7,581 nucleotides of DNA from Chlamydiia bacterium (GTDB lineage: Bacteria; Chlamydiota; Chlamydiia; Chlamydiales; FEN-1388), in contig JAQGPK010000132.1 in assembly GCA_028293095.1 (NCBI GenBank), forward strand, positions 1 to 7,581, read 5' to 3'. Shown here piece after piece: positions 1-5,989 of the stretch. The position numbers were made by a program, and so were the translations under genes. The notes under the pieces are model-generated. The model had not been told where the DNA came from. It ran no database searches and saw only the letters and a program-made list of their open reading frames with translations. Every line of letters starts with the position of its first letter. The stretch's first letter is position 1.

Positions 1-63
1 ATACAAAGAAAGAAATACGAAAAAAGGAAAGAGGAAGAAAAGCGATGGGCTCGGGATTTTTAA
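1..63 (+). CDS. 3' end of upstream gene, possibly dnaX (partial)
   Basis: Frame 1 is open from the window edge to a TAA at 61-63, giving a short, strongly charged tail rich in Lys, Glu and Arg that ends in WARDF. It would overlap the start of ybaB by 19 bases, a layout typical of translationally coupled genes. In chlamydiae, as in many bacteria, dnaX (DNA polymerase III tau/gamma) lies directly upstream of ybaB, so this could be the DnaX C-terminus. All three forward frames are open across these 44 bases because the stretch is purine-rich, so the choice of frame is not certain and the product is an inference from gene order only. Confidence 0.3.
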   Translation: MQRKKYEKRKEEEKRWARDF

Positions 64-374
64 AGAAAAAGAAACAAGCGAAAATGATGCAGGCGCAATT
101 TAGCCAAATGCAAGAACAGCTTGAACAGCAGCTTGAGCAGCTTGAAGTTATCGGATCTGCAGGCGCTGGCCTTGTCGAAGTAACACTCAATGGTTCCAAT
201 GAGATGAAGCGCATCCGCATCAAACCTGAATGTGTCGATAAAGAAGATATTGAAGGGTTAGAGGCGCTCATTAAAGCGGCCTACACAGATGCTTGTAATA
301 AGATCAAAGCAGAGTCAGAGCCTTCATCAATGATGGGTGGCATGCCAGATCTCGCCTCAATGCTTAAATTCTAA
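45..374 (+). CDS. ybaB: YbaB/EbfC family nucleoid-associated protein
   Basis: This 109-residue protein belongs to the YbaB/EbfC family of small DNA-binding, nucleoid-associated proteins, which act as dimers in the cytoplasm and are usually encoded between dnaX and recR. The N-terminal third (about residues 8-36) is a Lys-, Gln- and Glu-rich helix that would form the dimer's helical arm. It is followed by the conserved core GLVEVTLNGSNEMKRIRIKP (about 62 residues from the C-terminus) and a Met/Gly-rich tail (MMGGMPDLASML). The GLV-V-NG-x-x-RI-I-P pattern is the family signature. The MGSG start with a KKKK stretch matches my memory of chlamydial YbaB, which supports the ATG at 45. A purine-rich GAGGAAG lies just upstream as ribosome-binding site. 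The reading frame is open further upstream, but without another ATG in the window. Length is normal for the family. Confidence 0.93.
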   Translation: MGSGFLKKKKQAKMMQAQFSQMQEQLEQQLEQLEVIGSAGAGLVEVTLNGSNEMKRIRIKPECVDKEDIEGLEALIKAAYTDACNKIKAESEPSSMMGGMPDLASMLKF

Positions 375-381
375 AAACAAA

Positions 382-439
382 ATGTGCAGGGTATCAAGAG
401 CTCTCTAGAGCTCAAAGCATAGTCCCCTGCCCTGCATAT
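382..439. repeat. nested inverted repeats downstream of ybaB
   Basis: An outer inverted repeat pairs 382-391 (ATGTGCAGGG) with 430-439 (CCCTGCATAT), ten pairs with one G-T. Between them sits a second hairpin, GAGCTC (398-403) and GAGCTC (408-413) around a TCTA loop. As RNA this would fold into a branched stem-loop right after the ybaB stop. It is not followed by a T-run on the + strand. On the - strand it is followed by a T-rich stretch (ATTTTGTTTTT), but no leftward gene is visible that would need it. It may be an mRNA 3'-end structure or a small cruciform. Confidence 0.45.
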
Positions 440-479
440 CATATGACTTATATTCTTTACTTTCTTAATCTCTTCAAAC

Positions 480-510
480 AGACGATCGTTGCATCGTCTT
501 CTCCTCGTTC
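480..510 (+). terminator. candidate terminator after ybaB
   Basis: AGACGAT (480-486) and ATCGTCT (493-499) form a perfect 7-bp stem with a 6-base loop, followed by a pyrimidine-rich run (TCTCCTCGTTCC). The tail is not a pure T-run, so this is a weak rho-independent terminator at best. It lies between ybaB and the next gene's promoter, where a terminator would be expected. Confidence 0.35.
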
Positions 511-561
511 CTGTCTTACTAATTAAACTAAATGCTTCTCTTTCTGTTAAAAATAGAGAAC

Positions 562-570
562 TGCTATGAT
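562..570 (+). promoter_or_regulatory. candidate extended -10 promoter of the LRR gene
   Basis: TGC followed by TATGAT (565-570) forms an extended -10 element. It is the same TGCTAT core seen at the two better promoters in this window (3004-3012 and 5523-5531). No good -35 hexamer lies 16-18 bases upstream. The predicted transcript start near 577 would give a leader of about 40 bases, ending in the AAGAGG ribosome-binding site at 606-611. Confidence 0.4.
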
Positions 571-617
571 TATTATCCTCTCTAGAAAAGTGTTAAATAA
601 TCTAAAAGAGGTACCTT

Positions 618-2354
618 ATGTCAATTACTAATAGCTACTCATTCGTCAACTCAAATCCCGCTCCTTCTGCAGGATCCGCACTGAGCGATGCCTCCCTCGC
701 AAATATGTCACTTCGAGAAACTATTCAATATGCAAAAAAACGAGGCTTTATAAAAATAGTCCCGCCCTCCTTACAAACAATGCCTCAAATCCTACAGATT
801 GAGATTTTGAAATATTTACTTATAACAAGCAATGAAGCAAACGAGAATAGACATGACAATTACCTGACTACTTTCAATAATAGAAGCATTTTTAAGAGCT
901 GTAAAGAGTTACGGAAATTAGAGGTTCACCTCTTAAAAGGCAATGGAGATGCGGTCAGCGATATCCTTTATAAAGCGCACTATGACCTTTCAAGACTTCC
1001 TGCAAAATTACAAAACGAGCTCAAAAGTATTGGAAATACAATTCAGCATTTGAACTTAAGTCATCGCCCTGGTAGTACGCAGCTTGTATGGACAGTTTCC
1101 ATGATGAATAAAATCGTTGAATTTTTCTCAATGCTAGAAAAACTTAATCTAAATGATAATGACGATCGATTTGAGGAAGGATTTTTCACAGCCCTCCTTC
1201 CATTAAAAGGCCATTTAAGAATACTCACTATTAATAATGTTTGGCTAGGAGAGAATAAGAGTAGTTACAAAAACTTTATAGAACTGATGGCGCAATGCAC
1301 CTATCTTAAAAGCCTAGAAATGGACCGATGCATCCTTACAGCTACTGAACTACAGCATATTCAAAAGCTCACTCGACTTGAAACACTCACTCTAGGTGGT
1401 TTTCAAGAGTTGACAGGACTAACTCTAAAAAATGAATTTGCAGCTACAACCCTAGCTCTAAAAAATCTTAAAGCATTTGCTACAGCTTCTCTTGGCATTA
1501 TGAGTATTGAGATGGCGCAGTATATCCCTAATTGGAAACAGCTCGAATCTCTTAAAATTCATCTAGGGGAAGCAAATGATACTACCGATGTTAGTTTTTT
1601 GCGTAAGTGCAAAAATTTGCATACTCTCAAACTTAGCCTTCCTTTCCTACTCACTGCAGCGCAGTTACAACAATTAAAAGGCGATGGAAAGAGCTTTTCC
1701 GAGTTAAAAGAGCTTTGTTTACATGCATCTGATAGTAATTTAGAGCTTGCTCATCTTTTGGAATCGATGCCTAACTTAAAAAACCTTACTCTACTAAGCA
1801 TAGATGCACACACAGGAAACGCTCTGATAGCTTTAAAACACTTGGACACTCTCACAGTTGCGGGCTCAAAAAATCAGGCTAACTGGAGCTGGATTCAGAA
1901 ACTAGAAAGCCTAGGAACCCTTTTCTTAGATGATCTTTGGGGAGAGTCCCAGGAAGTACTCGAAACTCTTCCTCGACTTGAAGGTATAAAATCTTGCAGA
2001 ATCTACGACAATAGTGCGCCTCTCACTGTAGAACAGTTAAACATTTTAGCCATAAAAATGCCTTATTTAGAGTCACTTACACTTTCTTGTGATACGATCA
2101 GAGATGAAGAATTGAACGCATTAACTCAATTAAAAAAGCTCCGATACCTAGAGTTAAGCAGCCTATCGATCTCACTCACAGAGCAAGCGGTCACTTTTTT
2201 GAAAGAACTACCCTATCTAAAAACTCTCTTTATTTTTCAAGAGCCTGATCAACAAGCTGAGAAAGAAGATAAAATAAGACAGCCAATATTTACAGAAGCT
2301 GCCAGACGTTATCTGAAAGAAAACATACCCCAACTCGTTCTTCTCACAAAGTGA
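618..2354 (+). CDS. leucine-rich-repeat protein with F-box-like N-terminus; candidate effector
   Basis: This is a 578-residue protein. The start at 618 is supported by AAGAGG six bases upstream. Residues 1-30 are rich in Ser, Asn and Ala with almost no charge, as in many type III secretion signals. Residues about 50-68 (PPSLQTMPQILQIEILKYL) and 91-101 (IFKSCKELRKL) resemble the two ends of an F-box (LPxExxxxIxxYL ... CKxxRxL), with a longer insert between them. From about residue 140 to 560 there are roughly 16 LxxLxL units, for example IQHLNLS, LEKLNLN, LKSLEMD, LETLTLG, LESLKIH, LHTLKLS, LKELCLH, LGTLFLD, LESLTLS and LRYLELS, forming a solenoid of about 20-30 residues per turn. There is no membrane segment. 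F-box plus LRR proteins are known from amoebal chlamydiae and are thought to recruit host SCF ubiquitin ligase. The LRR call is firm; the F-box and secretion are inferences. The gene appears to stand alone, with its own promoter. Confidence 0.85.
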   Translation: MSITNSYSFVNSNPAPSAGSALSDASLANMSLRETIQYAKKRGFIKIVPPSLQTMPQILQIEILKYLLITSNEANENRHDNYLTTFNNRSIFKSCKELRKLEVHLLKGNGDAVSDILYKAHYDLSRLPAKLQNELKSIGNTIQHLNLSHRPGSTQLVWTVSMMNKIVEFFSMLEKLNLNDNDDRFEEGFFTALLPLKGHLRILTINNVWLGENKSSYKNFIELMAQCTYLKSLEMDRCILTATELQHIQKLTRLETLTLGGFQELTGLTLKNEFAATTLALKNLKAFATASLGIMSIEMAQYIPNWKQLESLKIHLGEANDTTDVSFLRKCKNLHTLKLSLPFLLTAAQLQQLKGDGKSFSELKELCLHASDSNLELAHLLESMPNLKNLTLLSIDAHTGNALIALKHLDTLTVAGSKNQANWSWIQKLESLGTLFLDDLWGESQEVLETLPRLEGIKSCRIYDNSAPLTVEQLNILAIKMPYLESLTLSCDTIRDEELNALTQLKKLRYLELSSLSISLTEQAVTFLKELPYLKTLFIFQEPDQQAEKEDKIRQPIFTEAARRYLKENIPQLVLLTK

Positions 2355-2478
2355 ATCAGTCTCTAAATACCCCTTATCGAGAAACACCTAGATGGCAAAA
2401 GCATCAGAATTAAGAAATCTAGAAATTTGTTATTTAGTAGACTTAAGATTAAGTAGCACGGGGATTATCGAGAGACAA
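2355..2478. other. intergenic gap between convergent genes
   Basis: These 124 bases separate the LRR gene from the leftward cysteine-cluster gene. They contain a short palindrome, ACTTAA-GA-TTAAGT (2441-2454), and an imperfect direct repeat of TTATCGAG (near 2373) and TTATCGAG (near 2465). I see no convincing terminator for either gene and no coding potential. Confidence 0.5.
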
Positions 2479-2901
2479 TTACTCACTCTTTGCTTTCTCA
2501 ATTTCCTCAAAGGGGACTAGGGAGGCATCTTCATGGATGCCTTCACATCGCTCCGCTGTCTCATCCCACGCCTCTTTTGAAGAGAGGTTTTCTGTCCACC
2601 ATGGAAAAGTTCTGCACTGCTGAGGCCTCACCGGATAGATCGAACACTTCTTCTCTTTTAAAAAAATGCAGTCATACGTTTTAGAATATTCAAGTAGAGA
2701 CCAGCGTCCGTGGACCTTGCGTAGATATTTTTTAGCGAACTCTTCAAGGGAAATTTTCAAGTATTCAGCAATAGTTTGGATTTCCTCTTCAGTTACCCAC
2801 GCATAGCCAGGGCTTCCTCCACAGCATTTTCCGCATTGGGTACAAGAAAATTTTAAACCATCTTTATACCAAATTTCTAAAGGATTTTTTTCTGTTTCCA
2901 T
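2479..2901 (-). CDS. YkgJ/UPF0153 family cysteine-cluster protein
   Basis: This 140-residue protein belongs to the YkgJ (UPF0153) family, annotated as a zinc- or iron-chelating domain of unknown biochemical role. The metal-binding signature is complete: CTQCGKCC at residues 20-27 (CxxCxxCC), C78, then C86-S-I-Y-x-x-R-P-x-x-C96-R-x-F-P, and a late C119 followed by EGI, giving eight conserved-type cysteines. The family usually has CPG at the last position; here it is CEG. Length is typical. The start is fixed by an in-frame TGA nine bases upstream of the ATG at 2901. The ribosome-binding site is poor: AGAAGG lies only one base from the ATG, and a TATAAT at 2915-2910 (- strand) lies so close that the mRNA could be leaderless. 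The gene is divergent from the transporter gene. Confidence 0.88.
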   Translation of the reverse strand: METEKNPLEIWYKDGLKFSCTQCGKCCGGSPGYAWVTEEEIQTIAEYLKISLEEFAKKYLRKVHGRWSLLEYSKTYDCIFLKEKKCSIYPVRPQQCRTFPWWTENLSSKEAWDETAERCEGIHEDASLVPFEEIEKAKSE

Positions 2902-2982
2902 ACCTTCTCATTATAAAACAAAATAAAGTATACCTTATTAGATTTTTTTAAGCTTTATTTTTCTTATTTTCAAATTATTTGA

Positions 2983-3012
2983 TTGACACTAGTTTCTTGT
3001 TTTTGCTATATT
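2983..3012 (+). promoter_or_regulatory. sigma-70/sigma-66 type promoter of the transporter gene
   Basis: A perfect -35 TTGACA (2983-2988) is followed after 18 bases by TATATT (3007-3012), preceded by TGC, which makes an extended -10. Transcription would start near 3019, leaving a leader of about 28 bases before the ATG at 3047. This is one of the two strongest promoter matches in the window. Confidence 0.75.
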
Positions 3013-3046
3013 AGCTTCTTTAATTTTACTATTTTAGTAGCGATTT

Positions 3047-4432
3047 ATGCAAAAACAACGCGAACACTGGGGCTCAAAAATTGGCTTTATCATGGCTGCT
3101 GCAGGATCTGCAATTGGTCTTGGCACGCTTTGGAAAGTCCCTTATATTACTGGAGAAAATGGCGGAGGCGCATTTGTCCTGGCCTATATCCTCTGCACAC
3201 TCTTCATTGGCATCCCGCTCTTTATTGCAGAACTCTTGATTGGGCGTTTAGCGCAAAAAGGCGCTGTCGCTACCTTTTCCACACTTACGCATCCTGCAAG
3301 TCCCTGGAAAGCAGCTGGCTGGTTTGGAGTAATCGCATCCTTTCTGATTATGAGCTACTATAGTGTCATTGCAGGATGGGGATTAAATTATGTACTGATG
3401 TCACTCAACCAATTCTATCGAGACTGCACTCCCGAAGAAATCGAAAATGCCTTTACAGTACTTTCTCAATCAGGTGATATTACACTCTTTTGGCATTTTG
3501 CTTTCACAGCGCTCACTGTTGGCATAGTCTACCCCGGTATCCGTAATGGTATTGAATACTGGAGTAAGCGCATTACTGCGCTTCTTTTAGTCCTTGTTGT
3601 TGGCCTCTGCATTCACAACCTCTCCCTTCCAGGCTTCTCTCAAACGGTAGACTTCATCTTCTCTCCAGACATGAGTAAACTCAAGCCTTCTTCCATATTA
3701 GAAGCTCTTGGCCTTTCACTCTTCACCTTAAGCCTCGGTCAAGGCATCATGATTACATACGGAAGCTACATGCGACGAACAGATGATCTTCCGAAAACAG
3801 CCTTTATTGTTTCCTCTATGGTGATCCTTGCAGCGCTTCTTTGTGCCTTTGCGATCTTCCCGATCATCTTCACCTTCGACCGGCCGCCACAAGGTGGCTA
3901 TGGCCTTGTGTTTAAGACAGTGCCGATTCTTTTTGCAAAACTTCCTGGAGCACTTTTAATTTCAACTGCCTTCTTTTCGCTCTTTGTATTTACAGCACTC
4001 ACCTCGTCAATTGCGCTCGTTGAGGTTGTTGTTGCAACACTCATGGATCTCCATGACTGGCCACGTAAGAAAGCGGCTCTCATTGTTGGAAGTGCAACAT
4101 TTATCTTTGGCATTCCAAGTGCCCTTTCAGGCACTAACTTGCTTTTTGCTAACTGGCCAGAGCTCTATGGTAAAACATTTTTCCAGACTGTGGATGACTT
4201 TACAACGATATGGCTCTTACCACTCTGTGGACTTTTTACAGCAATTTTCACTGGATGGCGCCTCAATAAACTTGTCGTTCAAGAAGAGTTTGCACAGCAG
4301 ACCACCATGCTCTGGTTTTTCCGTCCGTGGAAGTTTTTCATTCGATGGATTGTACCGACAGCGATTATCTTGATTTTGCTGCAACACACAGGTTGCATCA
4401 ACATTGACGGCATGTTTCAAAAGGCAGAATAG
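3047..4432 (+). CDS. sodium-dependent transporter, NSS/SNF family (amino acid uptake)
   Basis: This is a 461-residue inner-membrane protein of the neurotransmitter:sodium symporter family, which takes up amino acids driven by the sodium gradient (LeuT fold). The signature of TM1 is clear: GSAIGLG (residues 20-26), then LWKVPY and GENGGGAF (36-43). TM6 carries FTLSLGQG (226-233) and ITYGSY; TM8 carries TALTSSIALVE (316-326) with the Na2-type Thr319 and Ser320. About 11 membrane segments fit the length, as in many bacterial members. By chance the numbering matches LeuT in TM1, and Asn27, a sodium-1 ligand in LeuT, is Thr27 here, while gate Arg30 is Lys30. TM6 Phe259 of LeuT corresponds to Gln232. 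Substrate cannot be told from sequence; an obligate intracellular bacterium would use it to import host amino acids. No Shine-Dalgarno sequence is visible before the ATG. The stop abuts the converging gene. Confidence 0.94.
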   Translation: MQKQREHWGSKIGFIMAAAGSAIGLGTLWKVPYITGENGGGAFVLAYILCTLFIGIPLFIAELLIGRLAQKGAVATFSTLTHPASPWKAAGWFGVIASFLIMSYYSVIAGWGLNYVLMSLNQFYRDCTPEEIENAFTVLSQSGDITLFWHFAFTALTVGIVYPGIRNGIEYWSKRITALLLVLVVGLCIHNLSLPGFSQTVDFIFSPDMSKLKPSSILEALGLSLFTLSLGQGIMITYGSYMRRTDDLPKTAFIVSSMVILAALLCAFAIFPIIFTFDRPPQGGYGLVFKTVPILFAKLPGALLISTAFFSLFVFTALTSSIALVEVVVATLMDLHDWPRKKAALIVGSATFIFGIPSALSGTNLLFANWPELYGKTFFQTVDDFTTIWLLPLCGLFTAIFTGWRLNKLVVQEEFAQQTTMLWFFRPWKFFIRWIVPTAIILILLQHTGCINIDGMFQKAE

Positions 4433-4438
4433 CTATTC
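4427..4438. repeat. palindrome spanning the two converging stop codons
   Basis: GAATAGCTATTC is a perfect 12-bp palindrome whose centre is the exact junction of the transporter gene (TAG, 4430-4432) and the leftward gene (TAG on the - strand, 4435-4433). The two genes share no spacer, so no separate terminator fits between them. Confidence 0.7.
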
Positions 4439-5002
4439 ATCATCCTCATCAAGGAGTAATTGCTGAGAACATGATTTTTCTATCACCTCATTACAAGCCG
4501 CAACAAACGTTTTAAGCCACTTCTCTCTCTCACTCTCTTTGCTAAGAGACGGCGCAATCGTCACTTGTAACTCCGAAACTGCATATTCTCCATTTTCTTC
4601 AAAAACTAACTTCCCTACATATTGGCATTTACCATCCGTAGCTTTTACTGTCGTTATCTGCCAGTGAATCAATTCATTATTTTTGAGGTATGAAATAAAG
4701 AATGTACCCGTCTCTTTTGATTGCCAAAGTAAGGCTTCTTTTTTGAATACCTCTATATGGATCTTTGCTTTTAAAAAAGCATCTTTTTCGTTTTGAAAAG
4801 AATGGCATGCCAGGCTTGTAACATTTTCTAAAAAAGAGTCGGTATTCTTTACCGGCAAAAGGGCAAGCGTACTCCTAAGTAACTCTCGACTTTTCATTAA
4901 ATCCTTAATAAGAAAATCAAACCGCAAAGTAGTATAGAATTTCTTACAATGAGAAAAAACTCTCAAAAATATATTTTGAGATAGTTTTTGTGCACTTTCC
5001 AA
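4433..5002 (-). CDS. unrecognised protein, distal half of an overlapping pair
   Basis: Not recognised. Taken from a TTG at 5002 the product is 189 residues; the first ATG in frame would start at residue 36. There are no membrane segments or signal peptide. The N-terminal part is a basic helix (about residues 1-45), the middle alternates beta-like stretches (for example GTFFISYL and LIHWQITTVK, then KLVFEENGEYAVSELQVTI), and the C-terminal tail is acidic (LLLDEDDE). No Shine-Dalgarno sequence precedes the TTG. The frame stays open upstream of the TTG to a TAA near 5060, inside the preceding gene, so the TTG may not be a real start. The gene may be translated by coupling, by a -1 frameshift from the preceding gene, or may be the second half of a gene broken by an indel. 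The mixed alpha/beta look could suit a secretion-chaperone-like fold, but this is a guess. Confidence 0.6.
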   Translation of the reverse strand: MESAQKLSQNIFLRVFSHCKKFYTTLRFDFLIKDLMKSRELLRSTLALLPVKNTDSFLENVTSLACHSFQNEKDAFLKAKIHIEVFKKEALLWQSKETGTFFISYLKNNELIHWQITTVKATDGKCQYVGKLVFEENGEYAVSELQVTIAPSLSKESEREKWLKTFVAACNEVIEKSCSQQLLLDEDDE

Positions 5003-5310
5003 TTTTTGCGCTCTTTTTCTTTTAAAAGCTGCATAACCGACAAATGAGTATCCACTTTAGCTAGTTGCTCTTCTTGAAAAGCGACGTCACTTCCTATATG
5101 AGTAATCGTCGAGTCTTTTAACAAAGCGACTTTTCTTAAATGAGCATCTGCATGTACTTTCTGCAAATCTTTCCTGACAGCTTCAATCAGATCAACTTTT
5201 GGGCTATCTGCTGAAAGAGGCTTCCATTTTCCCTCTACCAGCTGAAGATCATGTTTTTTTATAAAATCATTGCTAGTTGAAGCATTAAGTGGATCAAATT
5301 GATCTGTCAT
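4963..5310 (-). CDS. unrecognised protein, proximal half of an overlapping pair
   Basis: Not recognised. The 115-residue product starts at an ATG at 5310 with a good ribosome-binding site (GAGGGAG, four bases before the ATG on the - strand). It is hydrophilic and mostly helical: residues about 40-103 (from DLIEAVRKDL to LLKEKERKNW) have heptad-like spacing of Leu, Ile and Val, suggesting a coiled coil or helical bundle. The last dozen residues (VHKNYLKIYF) look different in character and may be read-out of a wrong frame. The gene overlaps the next one by 40 bases in the -1 frame. Joining the two frames around 5020 would give a single product of about 292 residues with a continuous helix (KEKERAQKLESAQKLS-like). 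It is the first gene of the leftward pair. Confidence 0.6.
   Translation of the reverse strand: MTDQFDPLNASTSNDFIKKHDLQLVEGKWKPLSADSPKVDLIEAVRKDLQKVHADAHLRKVALLKDSTITHIGSDVAFQEEQLAKVDTHLSVMQLLKEKERKNWKVHKNYLKIYF
5020..5026 (-). promoter_or_regulatory. candidate -1 ribosomal frameshift heptamer
   Basis: Read on the - strand in the frame of the 5310 gene, the codons CTT TTA AAA GAA contain T TTA AAA, which fits the X XXY YYZ slippery pattern exactly. Slipping here moves ribosomes into the frame of the 4433-5002 gene, which is open from about 5059 onward. No convincing downstream pseudoknot or strong stem was found by eye in the AT-rich sequence that follows, and no Shine-Dalgarno-like stimulator stands out, so function is uncertain. 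Confidence 0.3.
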
Positions 5311-5366
5311 GAAACTCCCTCAGCTTACTTTCTCCAGCTATTAAACACACTTACATATGCTTTAAA

Positions 5367-5395
5367 AGTATACCCGCCGATCGGCCCTTTTTTAA
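5367..5395 (-). promoter_or_regulatory. candidate promoter with embedded GC-rich palindrome
   Basis: On the - strand TATACT (5372-5367) could be the -10 of the 5310 gene, with a poor -35 (TTAAAA, 5395-5390) at 17 bases. Between them lies a perfect palindrome GCCGATCGGC (5376-5385), unusually GC-rich for this region. A palindrome in the promoter spacer is a typical operator position. The leader would be about 50 bases. Confidence 0.3.
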
Positions 5396-5502
5396 AACAG
5401 TCTACCTCTCCTGCTTTTATAGGTTAAAAATATTTCTAGCAATCGTATTTGCATGTTATGTAGTAAGTGGCTGTCAGTAATTGTAGCTAGTTCAAAAATC
5501 GC

Positions 5503-5531
5503 TTGAGCACAAGTAGCAAGACTGCTATAGT
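5503..5531 (+). promoter_or_regulatory. promoter of tRNA-Leu
   Basis: TTGAGC (5503-5508) is followed after exactly 17 bases by TATAGT (5526-5531), with TGC directly before it as an extended -10. Transcription would start near 5538, about six bases before the mature 5' end of the tRNA. Confidence 0.7.
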
Positions 5532-5543
5532 TTTTGATCTACT

Positions 5544-5626
5544 GCTTGGGTGGTGAAATGGTAGACACTAGGGACTTAAAATCCCTTGGGAGCAATCCCG
5601 TGTCGGTTCGAGTCCGACCCCGAGCA
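5544..5626 (+). tRNA. tRNA-Leu (anticodon UAA)
   Basis: The 83-base gene folds as a class II tRNA. The acceptor stem pairs GCTTGGG (5544-5550) with CCCGAGC (5619-5625), with one G-T pair, and the discriminator is A at 5626. The anticodon arm is AGGGA (5570-5574) and TCCCT (5582-5586) around a CTTAAAA loop, giving anticodon TAA at 5577-5579, which reads UUA leucine codons. A long variable arm follows (GGG...CCC, about 5588-5600), as expected for leucine. The T arm is GTCGG-TTCGAGT-CCGAC (5602-5618). The CCA end is not encoded. The gene has its own promoter just upstream and marks the edge of the leftward accessory cluster. Confidence 0.96.
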
Positions 5627-5659
5627 TATCTGTAATTCAATTTGCATTATGACCGAGCC

Positions 5660-5684
5660 TGAAAGAATTGCTGGCTTCCAGCAA
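5660..5684 (-). terminator. terminator of the leftward cluster
   Basis: TTGCTGG (5668-5674) and CCAGCAA (5678-5684) form a perfect 7-bp stem with a 3-base loop. Read leftward, the stem is followed by a T-rich tail (TTCTTTC). It lies about 90 bases past the stop of the XRE-type gene and so probably ends the leftward transcript before it runs into the tRNA. Read rightward, it is followed by A-rich sequence and would not work as an intrinsic terminator. Confidence 0.45.
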
Positions 5685-5775
5685 AAAGCTCTCAAGTAAT
5701 GTACCTTCCTTCTCATCCTCGAGTTGTTTTAAACTCTCAAAATGGCCTCTACTCTACCTCTCAAGGATGTCTTAC

Positions 5776-5961
5776 TTAGTGTGCAAGCTGACGAGAAGGT
5801 GCATTTTTTCTTGTGACCATTAAATTGTATCCGAGAGCATGTATTAACTTTAAAAAGGTTCCTATTTCAGTTTGCCCTTTCCCTTCCATTATTTTATAAA
5901 GAGTCCCACGGCTAAGTTCTGCTTTCTCAGCAAGATTTGAAATATTGCCATATACTCGCAT
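5776..5961 (-). CDS. short XRE/HigA-type helix-turn-helix protein, probably N-terminally truncated
   Basis: The 61-residue product is nearly all helix-turn-helix: NISNLAEKAELSRGTLYKIM (residues 6-25), then FLKLIHALGYNLMV (36-49). The pattern 'LAxxxxLSRxTLYKxxxxxGxxxxxTxLKxxxALGxxLxV' is that of the 'addiction module antidote protein' group, DNA-binding antitoxins of about 90-100 residues. Here the N-terminal half is missing. Upstream of the ATG the frame continues open for 17 codons (including EKYLSLKDIM) to a TAA, but without any ATG, GTG or TTG and without a ribosome-binding site, which favours a truncated remnant. No partner toxin gene is visible next to it. A 20-bp palindrome 28 bases upstream could be its operator. 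The tail after residue 50 is probably not part of the domain. Confidence 0.62.
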   Translation of the reverse strand: MRVYGNISNLAEKAELSRGTLYKIMEGKGQTEIGTFLKLIHALGYNLMVTRKNAPSRQLAH

Positions 5962-5989
5962 AATATCTTTAAGAGATAGATATTTTTCT

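Noticed and set aside
2441..2454. Palindrome ACTTAA-GA-TTAAGT as a terminator between convergent genes
   Set aside because: The loop is only 2 bases, the stem is AT-rich and there is no T-run, so it would not terminate transcription; such short palindromes are common in AT-rich DNA.
2983..3363. A 126-codon rightward frame overlapping the start of the transporter gene
   Set aside because: It is an out-of-frame shadow of the NSS transporter, is rich in Trp, Cys and Arg, and starts at the promoter's -35 element.
5602..5626. An att site duplicate of the tRNA-Leu 3' end
   Set aside because: I looked for a second copy of this segment in 5627-7581 and found none, so an att pair cannot be claimed from this window.
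5649..5699. A 16-codon rightward ORF after tRNA-Leu
   Set aside because: It is very short, has no ribosome-binding site and overlaps the hairpin at 5668-5684.
5637..5755. A leftward start-less frame of about 34 codons between the XRE gene and the tRNA
   Set aside because: It reads like a plausible helical peptide (ESLKQLEDEKEGTLLESFLL), but it is bounded by stops, has no start codon and spans the terminator hairpin; too little to call a gene or remnant.
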